Below, one piece after another: positions 28,306-37,719 of a stretch of 64,000 bases of DNA. Positions within the stretch are counted from its first letter, which is position 1. The number at the start of each line of letters is the position of its first letter. Origin of the DNA: Armatimonadota bacterium (GTDB lineage Bacteria > Armatimonadota > Armatimonadia > Armatimonadales > Armatimonadaceae); assembly GCA_026392155.1 (NCBI GenBank), contig JAPLCP010000079.1, positions 75,618-139,617 of the forward strand, given 5' to 3'. Both the position numbers and the translations under genes were made by a program. The notes under the pieces were generated by a model that was not told where the DNA came from, searched no databases, and worked only from the letters and a program-made list of their open reading frames with translations.

Positions 28306-29991
28306 TCAAAATGGGTATCTCTCCCCCGCCAGAACCGTCGCTGCGAGCTGGCGGCGCAGGGCAATCGCATCGGTAGCGCAGCTTGGAGAAAGCTCGGCGA
28401 GAAGGCTCGTGGTGCTTGCTTGATCGGCGTGGCAGCGGGTGAGAACTTGCTGCGCCAAAGCAACTCCCGCTGTCTGAGACTCGTGCAGATAGAGAGCGGT
28501 GCAGAGCCTTGCGGTTTCCTGCACCACGCCTTTGAGCTTCCGGATTCGGAGCGCCATGCTCTCGTGGCAGTAGGCGGAAGAAATAATATCCGAGACGGCT
28601 CCTAGTGCTTCTTGTTCCTCAGCCAAGCTCGCTCCAAAGTGCTCGGTCAGCAGGTGGAGCAAGCGCAGGCCAGAGCGTTTCAGAGTGCAGTTCGTGGCTT
28701 GGGCTTCGAGGCTCAGGCGGCCTTGTTTGGCACGGCGCAGGAGCGTGTTGATGATAATGGGCCGGACGATCTCATTGGCACCTTCCCCAATTCGCAAGAG
28801 GCGCTGGTCGCGCCAGGCACGCGCCACGGGGAACTCCTCAGTGTAGCCGTAGCCGCCGTGGATCTGAATGGCCTCATCGGTGGCCCAGGAATAGAGCTCG
28901 CTGCCGATCACTTTGACAATGCTACACTCAATGGCATACTCCTCGGCGGCGTGGTGGTAGTGCTTGGCGGCATCGTCGGCGGTGGCATCAATTCCCTCAA
29001 ACACCGAGTCCAGCTCCCCTGCCAGCCGATAGACCGCCGATTCGAGGGCGAAGAGGCGAGCACATATTGAGCCGAGCTTGGCCTGGATCATCCCGAAGCT
29101 ACCGATGCTACGGTTGAACTGCTTGCGCTGGTTGGCATAGGCCGCGCAGACCGCCAGGGTCTCTTTGATTCCTCCGACGGCCCCGGCCTCTAGCTTGAAA
29201 CGTCCCATATTGAGCGCACAGAACGCGGCATAGTGGCCTTTTCCGACGTCGCCGACGAGGTTTTCGTAGGGAACTTGGACGTTCTCCAGGATCACCTGGC
29301 GCGTGGATGTCCCCTTCATGCCCAGCTTGTGCTCTTCTTTCCCAAAGCTCACTCCGGGCGTGTCGCGCTCGACCATAAAGCACGAAAACTTGTCGCCGTC
29401 CACCTTGGCAAAGACCGAGAAGAGCTGCGCAAATGCCGTGTTGGTGATCCACATCTTGGTGCCGTTCAGTGTCCAGTGCTTTCCATCCTCGGAGAGCTGG
29501 GCGCGCGTCTGAGCGCCAAGTGCATCGGAGCCGGAGCCTGTCTCGGAGAGGGCAAAGGAGCCGATCCACTCCCCACTGGCGAGCTTGGGGAGATACTTAC
29601 TCTTGAGTGCATGGCTCCCAAAGAACATCAGCGGTAGCGTGGCGATCACCGTGTGCGCCTCATGGGAGAGCGCAAACGACTGCTGCCAGTTGAGCTTCTC
29701 GGCGATCAAGGCTCCCGTGCGGTTGTCCAAGCCAAAGCCGCCGTAGGCTTCGGGCACTTCCGCACCGAGAAGCCCGGCTTCTCCGGCCTTGTGCATCAGA
29801 GTCGCCATGAGGTCTAGATCATGGGCTTCGATTCGCTCGACATGCGGCAGGACTTCTTTCTTCAGAAAATCCTCAGCGGAGCGGCCCATCAGCCGGGCCT
29901 CTGCGGTAAAGTCTTCGGGGCTAAAAACACTCTCAGGGGGAGCATCGTTTACGAGAAACGCGCCGCCCGGCAGCGGTGCCAGGTTACTCAT
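28306..29991 (-). CDS. acyl-CoA dehydrogenase
   Basis: GAEVPEAYGGFGLDNRTGALIAEKL...ALSETGSGSDALGAQTRAQL...QIHGGYGYTEEFPVARAWRDQRLLRIGEGANEIVR. Confidence 0.95.
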   Translation of the reverse strand: MSNLAPLPGGAFLVNDAPPESVFSPEDFTAEARLMGRSAEDFLKKEVLPHVERIEAHDLDLMATLMHKAGEAGLLGAEVPEAYGGFGLDNRTGALIAEKLNWQQSFALSHEAHTVIATLPLMFFGSHALKSKYLPKLASGEWIGSFALSETGSGSDALGAQTRAQLSEDGKHWTLNGTKMWITNTAFAQLFSVFAKVDGDKFSCFMVERDTPGVSFGKEEHKLGMKGTSTRQVILENVQVPYENLVGDVGKGHYAAFCALNMGRFKLEAGAVGGIKETLAVCAAYANQRKQFNRSIGSFGMIQAKLGSICARLFALESAVYRLAGELDSVFEGIDATADDAAKHYHHAAEEYAIECSIVKVIGSELYSWATDEAIQIHGGYGYTEEFPVARAWRDQRLLRIGEGANEIVRPIIINTLLRRAKQGRLSLEAQATNCTLKRSGLRLLHLLTEHFGASLAEEQEALGAVSDIISSAYCHESMALRIRKLKGVVQETARLCTALYLHESQTAGVALAQQVLTRCHADQASTTSLLAELSPSCATDAIALRRQLAATVLAGERYPF

Positions 29992-31966
29992 TTTTCACTT
30001 CCTTTTTCTTCTGGGCGCGGACGAGAAGCTCCGCAATATCCACGATCTCAGGCGTACTTTCTTGCGAGGCGGCGACAGCAGCCACGGAGTCACCGACCAT
30101 GACTTTACAGAACGGGCAGCCCACGGCAATCGTCTCCGCACCCGTTGCGATCAGCTCATCGGCACGGTTTCGTCCGGGACGCTGACTCGGTGGCTCTTCC
30201 ATCCACATCCTGCCGCCGCCGGCACCGCAGCAGAACGTCTTGTCTTTGTTGCGCTCCGGCTCTAGCATCGGCAACTTCAGTGCCGCACGGAGGGTCTTAC
30301 GCGGCGCTTCGGTCTCACCGTTCACCCGCGCCAGAAAACACGGGTCGTGGTAGGTGACAGAAGTGTCTAAGGGACTGTCTAGTTTCAGGCGACCACTCTC
30401 TAAGAGCTCCGCGAGAAGCTGCGTGTGGTGCAGGACATCGTAGTGGCCGCCGAGCTGCCCGTACTCGTTCTTGAGCGTGTGTAGGCAGTGGGGACACTGG
30501 GTGACGATGCGCTTGGCCTTGACTGCCTCCAGCGTCGCGATATTGGTTTCCGCGAGCTGCTGGAAGAGAAACTCATCCCCGATACGCCGGGCGGCATCCC
30601 CCGTGCAGCGCTCTTTGGGGCCAAGAACCGTGAACTTTACGCCTGCCGACGAAAGAAGCTCGGCGATGGCCTGGACGGTTTTCTGGGCGCGTGGCTCAAA
30701 TGCCCCAGAGCAACCCACCCAGAAAAGCACCTCGCGCTCGTCATCGAGGGTTGCTTTGGTCACTGGCGGCTCTATATTTTTCGCCCAGTCCAAGCGCTGA
30801 GAGTTGGGAAGTCCCCACGGGTTCTCTTTGCTCCCCAGCTGGCGCAGCATGGTCGCTCCCGAGCCACTGAGCCGTCCCTCAGCAACCCGGTGGCGACGAA
30901 CCCCGTCAATCAGATCAACGTGGCGAATCAGCGACGGGCACTCATTCACGCAGGCATGGCAGTTCGTGCAGGCCCAGAGCGTCTCATCGGTCAGAAAGTC
31001 TAGCGGCACGGACTCTTTGCCATCTAAGTGGCGGCGAATGTCCAGCACAATGGCTTTTGGGTTTAGCTCCTTGCCAACCGCATGCGCGGGGCAGACATCG
31101 GTGCAGCGCCCGCACTCCATGCAGCCGTCTAGGCTAAGCCGCTGCCAGAAGTCTAGGTCCGCCAGCTCCGTGAGCCCAATCTTGCCCGTTTCCTCAACAT
31201 CATCGAGGGCAATCGGCTCCAGCACTCCCATCGGGCGCTCGGGCTGAAGCGCGACACTTGCGGGAATGGTAAAGAGATGGAAGCGCCGACCATAGGGTAG
31301 CAGCGCGATCACGGCCAGCACCAGCAGCACGTGCACCCACCAGATCAGCATGTAGCTCATTGGGACTGTCTTTGCCACCGCAAGGCCCACGGGCGTAAAG
31401 CCCGCAAATGCCAGCCGCGCAGGGTCGGCGGCAATTCCCGCGCCTTCCAGCAAGAACCCCGTAACCGTCGCCACCAGACAGAGCGCCAGAAACCCCGAGT
31501 CGTAGGGTGAGTTCCCCAGACTCTCAGGCTTGGTGACTAAGCGCCGCCAGAGTGCCACACACAGCGCGATCAGCAGACCGAGGCCAAAGATATCCAGTGC
31601 GGCCTTGACGATGAGATAAAACTTCCCTTTGTAGAACCAGTGCTCCCCAAAGATCAGCGCCCCGTAGTGCTCAATGGCGACGATCACCGTGCCGATAAAG
31701 AGCGCGAGAAAGCCGTAGAAAATCCCCGCGTGCATCCCGCCCGCCAGCTTTCGGCGGCGAACACGCCGCTGCGCCAGGGATTGGTCGAGGACACTGCGTA
31801 GCCGACCGGGCCAGTTCTTGACCGGCGGCAGAGGTTTTCCCCCGCGCCATACGGGCAAGCGCCGCCAGATGCCGTAGAAGCAAATAGCCATCGCGAGCAC
31901 TGCCAGCAGGTAGAACACCACCTGCTGTGGCCCAGAGATATGAAAGAGAATTGTTCGTGTCGGCAT
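29984..31966 (-). CDS. membrane-bound (Fe-S)-binding oxidoreductase, NarI-like N-terminus plus CCG domains (EMO-like)
   Basis: N-terminal TM region; CMECGRCTDVCPAHAVGKELNPK...CTNCHACVNECPSLIRHVD; CPHCLHTLKNEY; CCGAGGGRMWMEE. Confidence 0.88.
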   Translation of the reverse strand: MPTRTILFHISGPQQVVFYLLAVLAMAICFYGIWRRLPVWRGGKPLPPVKNWPGRLRSVLDQSLAQRRVRRRKLAGGMHAGIFYGFLALFIGTVIVAIEHYGALIFGEHWFYKGKFYLIVKAALDIFGLGLLIALCVALWRRLVTKPESLGNSPYDSGFLALCLVATVTGFLLEGAGIAADPARLAFAGFTPVGLAVAKTVPMSYMLIWWVHVLLVLAVIALLPYGRRFHLFTIPASVALQPERPMGVLEPIALDDVEETGKIGLTELADLDFWQRLSLDGCMECGRCTDVCPAHAVGKELNPKAIVLDIRRHLDGKESVPLDFLTDETLWACTNCHACVNECPSLIRHVDLIDGVRRHRVAEGRLSGSGATMLRQLGSKENPWGLPNSQRLDWAKNIEPPVTKATLDDEREVLFWVGCSGAFEPRAQKTVQAIAELLSSAGVKFTVLGPKERCTGDAARRIGDEFLFQQLAETNIATLEAVKAKRIVTQCPHCLHTLKNEYGQLGGHYDVLHHTQLLAELLESGRLKLDSPLDTSVTYHDPCFLARVNGETEAPRKTLRAALKLPMLEPERNKDKTFCCGAGGGRMWMEEPPSQRPGRNRADELIATGAETIAVGCPFCKVMVGDSVAAVAASQESTPEIVDIAELLVRAQKKKEVKNE

Positions 31967-32140
31967 CCTTGCTGACTTTCCAGGCCCCTAAAGTTTCGCG
32001 ATCAGCTCGGGGACGCGCTTTATGGGCGCAAGGGCATTCATCTATGATTTTTCCATTAGATTATAGCATATCGTGCTCCATACCATGTTTCAGCGGGGCC
32101 GAGTTTGTGGCCTACCAGACCAAAAAATAGCCATCGCCCG

Positions 32141-32602
32141 TTAGTGCAACTCGATACGTCGCTGAACTTCCTGGAGGATTTCTTCGGCCTGTTCGGGGGG
32201 AACAACGAGAGTCAGGCGGAGGAACGCTTTTTTGCGCGTCACCCGGAGCCAGGTGTAGGTGTAGTTACGCTCAAGACGAACCCGCTTGATCTCGTCCCAA
32301 GCGAGCTTGACAGTGCCTGTCCCCCGGAAGTTTTGGTACGTTAAACCTTGCTCACTGAGGGTCAGGTACTGGGTGCCCTTTCGGTAGAGCCCGACACAAA
32401 CAATCACCAGGCAGCTACTGAAGACACTCATCAAAGAGGCGATGGGTTTCCCCGTCTCCAGCTTCCAAATCACAATCGCAAGAGTCGCATTGAGGAGTAG
32501 AGCAATGAAGTTTGCCCAGAGCGCAAAGCGAGGTTGTTTACGTTGCTGAGGATTCAGGCGCACCACGTAGACCTTCTCAGGAGACTGTTGTGTTTGTTGC
32601 AT
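32141..32602 (-). CDS. hypothetical membrane protein (PH-like C-terminal region)
   Basis: MQQTQQSPEKVYVVRLNPQQRKQPRFALWANFIALLLNATLAIVIWKLE...GLTYQNFRGTGTVKLAWDEIKRVRLE; ORF-track start overlaps kdsA antisense, so start corrected. Confidence 0.7.
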   Translation of the reverse strand: MQQTQQSPEKVYVVRLNPQQRKQPRFALWANFIALLLNATLAIVIWKLETGKPIASLMSVFSSCLVIVCVGLYRKGTQYLTLSEQGLTYQNFRGTGTVKLAWDEIKRVRLERNYTYTWLRVTRKKAFLRLTLVVPPEQAEEILQEVQRRIELH

Positions 32603-32621
32603 CGGGTAGACTGACACCACG

Positions 32622-33455
32622 ATGACCCGAAAAGTTGCGATTTCTGAGTCTGTTTCTTCCGTCATGATTGGCGGCGGACTTCCCTTTGCCCTGATTGCGG
32701 GGCCGTGTGTGATCGAGAGTGAGAGCCTCTGCCGCGAGATTGCGCAGAGCGTGAAGGCGACTTGCGAGGCGCTGGGGATTGCTTTTGTGTTTAAGGCAAG
32801 CTTCGACAAGGCAAACCGGACATCGGGGGCGGCGTTTCGTGGCCAAGGCCCCGTGCGTGGCCTGGAGATTCTGGCGGGGATTCGCCAGGACTTTGGAATG
32901 CCAGTGCTCACCGATGTCCACGAGCCCGCCCACTGCACGCTCGCCGCCGAGTACGTGGATATTCTCCAGATTCCCGCATTTCTCTCCCGCCAGACGGATT
33001 TATTGGTTGCTGCTGGGGAAACGGGCAAGGCGATCAATGTGAAAAAAGGCCAGTTTATGGCCCCACTAGACATTGTCAATGCCGTGAAAAAGATCGAGGC
33101 GACGGGCAACGAGCGGATTTTAGTCTGTGAGCGTGGGGTCAGCTTTGGCTACAACAACCTCATCGTGGACTTTCGGAGTCTGCCGCAGATGGCGGCAGCG
33201 ACCCACTGCCCGGTTGTCTTTGATGCCACACACTCGGTGCAGCAGCCCGGCGGCCTCGGGACAGCGTCGGGGGGGACGCGGGAGTTCGTGCCACACCTCG
33301 CCCGCGCGGCCGCTGCGGTTGGGGTGGATGCGTTCTTTCTGGAAGTCCACCCGGAGCCCGAAAAAGCCCTCTCCGACGCCGCAACCATGCTCCCCCTCGC
33401 CGACCTGCCTGCCCTCCTTAAAACGCTTCAGGCAATTGCTCAAGCGGCGCAGTAA
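32622..33455 (+). CDS. kdsA: 3-deoxy-8-phosphooctulonate synthase
   Basis: PFALIAGPCVIESESLCREIAQSVK...FKASFDKANRTSGAAFRGQG...GLEILAGIRQDFGMPVLTDVHEPAH...VFDATHSVQQPGG. Confidence 0.97.
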   Translation: MTRKVAISESVSSVMIGGGLPFALIAGPCVIESESLCREIAQSVKATCEALGIAFVFKASFDKANRTSGAAFRGQGPVRGLEILAGIRQDFGMPVLTDVHEPAHCTLAAEYVDILQIPAFLSRQTDLLVAAGETGKAINVKKGQFMAPLDIVNAVKKIEATGNERILVCERGVSFGYNNLIVDFRSLPQMAAATHCPVVFDATHSVQQPGGLGTASGGTREFVPHLARAAAAVGVDAFFLEVHPEPEKALSDAATMLPLADLPALLKTLQAIAQAAQ

Positions 33456-33945
33456 ACGAAGAGAGCGCCATACCGGAGGGGAGTAGGTTCTCCCGTGCGG
33501 TGACGGCCTCCTCGAACACGGCAGCGAGGAGGTCGTCCCAGTGATAGTAGAGCCCGTCAATGTCTTCTAGGTTGGCCAGGAGCCGACCGTGCGACTCACT
33601 GCCTTCGGGAAGTTCTGAGAGCCCCTGCACATCCGCGATAAAAGTCGGGGCGTGGCGGATCGCGCCGGTCTGAGTGTCGGTGAGGACAAAGTAGCCCAGG
33701 CAGACCACACGTCCCAGAGTCACGCCCGCTTCTTCAAACGCCTCCCGACGAGCCGCCGCCTCGGGTGTCTCGCCGGGCTCTAGGTGCCCACTGGGAATGC
33801 ACCAGCCGCGCCCGGGAATCTCCGCCAGCACGACCTTGTCGCCATAGAAGGGAAACACCAGCGCCGCCGGAGTCGGAAAGCCCACGGACTCGCCGCGCAC
33901 AAAAGTCGCCTGATCGTTGCGCCACTGCGTCTTGGGAAAGCTCAC
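33418..33945 (-). CDS. NUDIX hydrolase
   Basis: GWCIPSGHLEPGETPEAAARREAFEEAGVTLG NUDIX box. Confidence 0.95.
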   Translation of the reverse strand: MSFPKTQWRNDQATFVRGESVGFPTPAALVFPFYGDKVVLAEIPGRGWCIPSGHLEPGETPEAAARREAFEEAGVTLGRVVCLGYFVLTDTQTGAIRHAPTFIADVQGLSELPEGSESHGRLLANLEDIDGLYYHWDDLLAAVFEEAVTARENLLPSGMALSSFTAPLEQLPEAF

Positions 33946-34700
33946 TCTACCCCACCCGCACGGCCACGGTAGCGGGCGTTGGGGCCTTCGAGCATTCGTC
34001 TTGCTTCGTCGGTGAGGTCGGGGTGGGCGTGGGGGTCATAGCTGTGGACTCCCCAGGCGCTCTGGTGGGTGTGGTACTTCATAAAGAGCGTCCGGCGCTG
34101 GTTTTCACTGTTCCAAGGAAGCGTTCCGTGGGTCAGTGCCTCGGTGAAGATCACGGCATCGCCTGCCTCGCACGGCACGGGCCGCACGACCTCGGCGAGG
34201 CCATCGGCCATATTGGCCCACTCTCTGGGCAGCCTGTAGTTGGCTTTATGGCTCCCCGGGACGCACGCAAAGCCGCCATCGCCGGGGTTGCAGTCTTTGA
34301 GGGCGTAGGCCACGACCGTGAGGCCATTGTGCATCCGTCCCTCGGAGAAGCGATAGAACTGCCCGGCGTCAAACGGGGTTCCCCCACCGTGCAACGTCGC
34401 GCCAATGGGGCCGAGGCCCGGTTTGAGGATCACATCGAGGTAGTCGTGGTCGAGGCGCGGGTGTGGGCCGATGAGCTCGGAAAGATAGGGCAGCAGTGCG
34501 GGGTTGGCGATCACGGCGCGGGTCTGGGTTCCCCACTCCAGGCAGGCCCCGAACCGGTGGCTGGTCTTCTCGGTTGCCTCTTCGGCGATTAGCTTCTCGT
34601 CCACTAGGGCATTGAGTGCCGCTACTTGCTCAGGGTTTAGAGCTTGCTTGACCACAAGATAGCCCCAGAGATCAAAAAAGTATTTTTCTTGCTCCGTCAT
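33942..34700 (-). CDS. phytanoyl-CoA dioxygenase family protein
   Basis: FFDLWGYLVVKQALNPEQVAALNALVDEKL...CVPGSHKANYRLP...GDAVIFTEALTHGTLPWNSENQRRTLFMKYHTH. Confidence 0.9.
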   Translation of the reverse strand: MTEQEKYFFDLWGYLVVKQALNPEQVAALNALVDEKLIAEEATEKTSHRFGACLEWGTQTRAVIANPALLPYLSELIGPHPRLDHDYLDVILKPGLGPIGATLHGGGTPFDAGQFYRFSEGRMHNGLTVVAYALKDCNPGDGGFACVPGSHKANYRLPREWANMADGLAEVVRPVPCEAGDAVIFTEALTHGTLPWNSENQRRTLFMKYHTHQSAWGVHSYDPHAHPDLTDEARRMLEGPNARYRGRAGGVE

Positions 34701-34749
34701 AGCCCTATTGTACCTGCGTCGAGTTCATCACATTAGGTATCATGGGGTT

Positions 34750-35301
34750 ATGCAACGCTTTCTTCTGACTGTCTTTCTTTCTGCCATCGTGCTTCCGGCC
34801 TATGCCCAGAGCACACCGGTTCCTCGCTTCAGTGCCAGCGCAGGCTCGTACTTGCCTAAAGGCTCGACCGATGACCGTCACTCCCAGACTCTCTTTACCT
34901 ACCAGCCCCGCTTAAAGTCTGGCCCCCTCCCGATCAATACCGCTGTCTACTTAGAGACAAACCGGCACAAAACTGTCGTGGGGACGACGACCCGAGTCTC
35001 CGTGATGGAGGGAGTCGGCCTGATGCAGCGCTTTAATGTCCTGTCCACCGCCCCCAAGGCTCTCTACCAGTTTGGCGGCGTGGGCCTTTACCAACGACGT
35101 ATCTCCACAACAACTGTCACAGGCACGGGCTCCACGGCGGTCACCACGGCGACCCATATTCGGGGAGTCTCTCCGGGAGCCAAGCTGGGTGTGGGCTACC
35201 AAAAAGACGAAATGTTCGTCGAGGTAGACTACACGCTTGTGGGGCGTATCAAGGGCAGCTCTCCCAGCGGTCTTGGCCTGCGGATCGGCCTTCGCCTCTA
35301 G
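34750..35301 (+). CDS. secreted/outer-membrane beta-barrel-like hypothetical protein
   Basis: MQRFLLTVFLSAIVLPAYAQSTPVPR signal peptide; alternating beta-rich C-terminus LGVGYQKDEMFVEVDYTLVGRIKGSSPSGLGLRIGLRL. Confidence 0.7.
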   Translation: MQRFLLTVFLSAIVLPAYAQSTPVPRFSASAGSYLPKGSTDDRHSQTLFTYQPRLKSGPLPINTAVYLETNRHKTVVGTTTRVSVMEGVGLMQRFNVLSTAPKALYQFGGVGLYQRRISTTTVTGTGSTAVTTATHIRGVSPGAKLGVGYQKDEMFVEVDYTLVGRIKGSSPSGLGLRIGLRL

Positions 35302-35343
35302 CATCCGACGGTTCTTGGCACAACGGGCTATAATGAAGGCCAC

Positions 35344-36033
35344 ATGTCTCAAACTGACAGTATTCGAGTTCGTGTGGCCCCTGAAGAGGGCCGACGGCTC
35401 GGCAAGCTCCGTGCGGCAGTTCAGCTACTGCATTTCCTAGCGCTTCTCGGGGGTGTCTTTGCCCTCGTCTACCTCGCGTTCGCCTTCTGGAATATCACGG
35501 AAGCCATCGCCATTGCTTCGGGGAAGCGCGAGGGTTTTGGGGCAGTGCTTCCCCTCGTTCTGGCGACTCTGGGAAGCTGGAGCATCATGTACCTGCTCCA
35601 CGACAAGCTCGGGATTCTGGGCTCGGCTAAGGCGAGAGCGACCCTGCTTCCTGCGGCGGAGGCGCTCTACACCGACACCGGTCCCGCTCCCCTCGCACGC
35701 CACTTTGTCGAGCTGCGAACCCAAGCGAAGAAAGGCCCCTTCAAAACGGACTGGGGCTGGCTGGTGGTCTTCCCCGATCGTCTGGAGTTTGTCGGGGAGC
35801 AGCAGACCATCACTCTTGAGAAGCGCCTTGTCGCGGGCCCGCCTCTGAGAGAGCCCAATGCCGCCGGGCTCCTTCCCACCTGGCTCGATCTCCCCGTCCG
35901 TGCAGACTGGCGAGGTGTAGCGCTGCTCTGCCGCGACAGCGCCCGCTCCCTCTCCGACACCGCCCGCGATGCCGCCGCGCTAGAAACAAGCCTCCAAGAC
36001 TGGCTCATGCCGACACTCCCCCCAAGCGCCTAA
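35344..36033 (+). CDS. hypothetical membrane protein
   Basis: 229 aa, two TM helices; TATAAT 10-15 nt upstream of ATG. Confidence 0.65.
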   Translation: MSQTDSIRVRVAPEEGRRLGKLRAAVQLLHFLALLGGVFALVYLAFAFWNITEAIAIASGKREGFGAVLPLVLATLGSWSIMYLLHDKLGILGSAKARATLLPAAEALYTDTGPAPLARHFVELRTQAKKGPFKTDWGWLVVFPDRLEFVGEQQTITLEKRLVAGPPLREPNAAGLLPTWLDLPVRADWRGVALLCRDSARSLSDTARDAAALETSLQDWLMPTLPPSA

Positions 36034-36047
36034 TGTCCGAGAAAACA

Positions 36048-37691
36048 CTAGAGCCGCCAGAGGGTGAGAGGTGCCTCGGTGCCTTTGAGCTGGGCGGTGA
36101 AGCTTTGGCGGGGAATGGCGTCAGGGACATAGGCGAGGAGCTCGTCGGAGAGGACGATGTCGCCTCCGTGGCTCTGGCCTTGGATGCGGCTGGCGAGGTT
36201 GACGGTCTGGCCGAAGTAGTCGAGCTGGCCGTTGGCGGTGACAGCAAGTGCAGGGCCGTTGTGAAGCCCGAGCTTCACGATCAGTGGATCACAAGCACTC
36301 TGGATCGTGAGGGCGGCTTGCACCGCTTTTTGGGGATCGTGGAACGCCGCCATCACCGAGTCGCCGATGGTCTTGACAATCGCACCGTCGTGTTTTTCTA
36401 GTATCTGAGTGAGCTGCTCGAAGTGCGCCCGAACCGTGGCATAGGACGGCGCATCCCCTTGTGTGGCGTACATCTGGGTGGAGCCCTTCAGGTCGGTGAA
36501 GAGAATCGTCACCTGACGCACGACCAGCTCTTGGCCGGGCGCAAGAACCTCGGAGCCAAAGTGCTTGCGAAACTCCGAAAGCGCCGTCACCTGCGCCGCT
36601 GTCGCTGCATCTTCCCGCCAAGCGCGTGTCTCTAGCCGAAAGAGCATCGGGTAAGGCTTTGGATTTTCTAGCACGAGAGGTGAGCGGTCCGTCAGCAGAA
36701 TCTCCCGTGGCTCGGGCAGCTGCGGCGAGCGCAGGCGATACGTGCCGGGTGGCAGATCTACGGTGACTTTCTCCGTTGTCTCAGGGGGGACTTGCCACTG
36801 CATCACGACGTGGCGTAGGCGGTGCGGGCCGCCGATGCAAAACGTGGCGACGCCATCTTCGGCTTTCCGCAGGCTCGGCGCGACGGAGAAACAGACCTCG
36901 ACATCTTGGTCAAAGGTCGGGCCGAAGGCGATATTGCACGAGGCGCAGTGGGCTTTGTCCGGAGTGAGGGCATCGAGCGTCTCGACCGATGGCCCGGCAC
37001 CACGGCACGCCGGACAGAGCAAGCGCCAGTGCAGCTCCAACTCGCCGCCACGCACGGCGCGCAGACAAGCTTTCAGAACCTCGATCCGATCCGCCTGCCA
37101 GCGATCTGCCAGACCAAACGGACGGAAATCTATCACCTCCTCGGGTGGCGCGGTGAGCAAGAATGCACGAAGACGTGCCGCGAGATCGTCACTGGGAGGG
37201 CTTTCGTAGAGACTCGGGCGATGATCGTGGTGCGGGTAGGGCGTCGGGGCCCTGCCTGCCAAATATCCGACAAAGCCCTCGCAGGCGCGGAGCAAGCCGC
37301 CCACACTGCTCTTGGTGATGCGTCTTGCCAAGAGCTTCTCGGCCACTCCACGCGGCTCGGCCTCGGACCAGACCGTGAGAGTGGTCCCGTCACCGTCGGT
37401 TTCTAGGTTCACGCCCACGCGGTAGACCGAGACAGGGCCGTTGTCGGGGAAGCGCTGCACCCACCAGCGGCTGGGCTTCACCCAGTGATAGGGCTCCTCG
37501 GCGTAGCGAAGTGTTAGCGGGCCAAAGCGGGCTTTTCCGCGTAGCGCTGAGCCGCCTTCACTTCTTGGCGTGAAGGAAAACGCGACGGGGGGCAGCTTGA
37601 GCTCTCGGTTCAGCCGCTCCGTGTCCGAGAGAAGCTCCCAGAGCGCGTCGCGGGTCACAGAAAGCCGCACTGTCTTCGCCGTTCGAATCAC
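36048..37691 (-). CDS. adenylate/guanylate cyclase with SRPBCC-like N-terminus and zinc-ribbon/DUF5939-like middle
   Basis: VTILFTDLKGSTQMYATQGDAPSYATVRAHFEQLTQILEKHDGAIVKTIGDSVMAAF cyclase core; CPACRGAG...CASC; start set to GTG 37691 because TATAAT lies 6 nt upstream. Confidence 0.88.
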   Translation of the reverse strand: MIRTAKTVRLSVTRDALWELLSDTERLNRELKLPPVAFSFTPRSEGGSALRGKARFGPLTLRYAEEPYHWVKPSRWWVQRFPDNGPVSVYRVGVNLETDGDGTTLTVWSEAEPRGVAEKLLARRITKSSVGGLLRACEGFVGYLAGRAPTPYPHHDHRPSLYESPPSDDLAARLRAFLLTAPPEEVIDFRPFGLADRWQADRIEVLKACLRAVRGGELELHWRLLCPACRGAGPSVETLDALTPDKAHCASCNIAFGPTFDQDVEVCFSVAPSLRKAEDGVATFCIGGPHRLRHVVMQWQVPPETTEKVTVDLPPGTYRLRSPQLPEPREILLTDRSPLVLENPKPYPMLFRLETRAWREDAATAAQVTALSEFRKHFGSEVLAPGQELVVRQVTILFTDLKGSTQMYATQGDAPSYATVRAHFEQLTQILEKHDGAIVKTIGDSVMAAFHDPQKAVQAALTIQSACDPLIVKLGLHNGPALAVTANGQLDYFGQTVNLASRIQGQSHGGDIVLSDELLAYVPDAIPRQSFTAQLKGTEAPLTLWRL

Positions 37692-37719
37692 AGCGGCATT
37701 ATACGGTAGACTGAGCATC

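Noticed and set aside
28612-29070. plus-strand ORFs across the catabolic operon (also 26652..27095, 27144..27719, 30488..31003)
   Set aside because: Antisense to clearly identified enzymes.
32603-33109. N-terminal part of the 322-aa ORF 32141..33109
   Set aside because: Overlaps kdsA antisense; real start is ATG at 32602.
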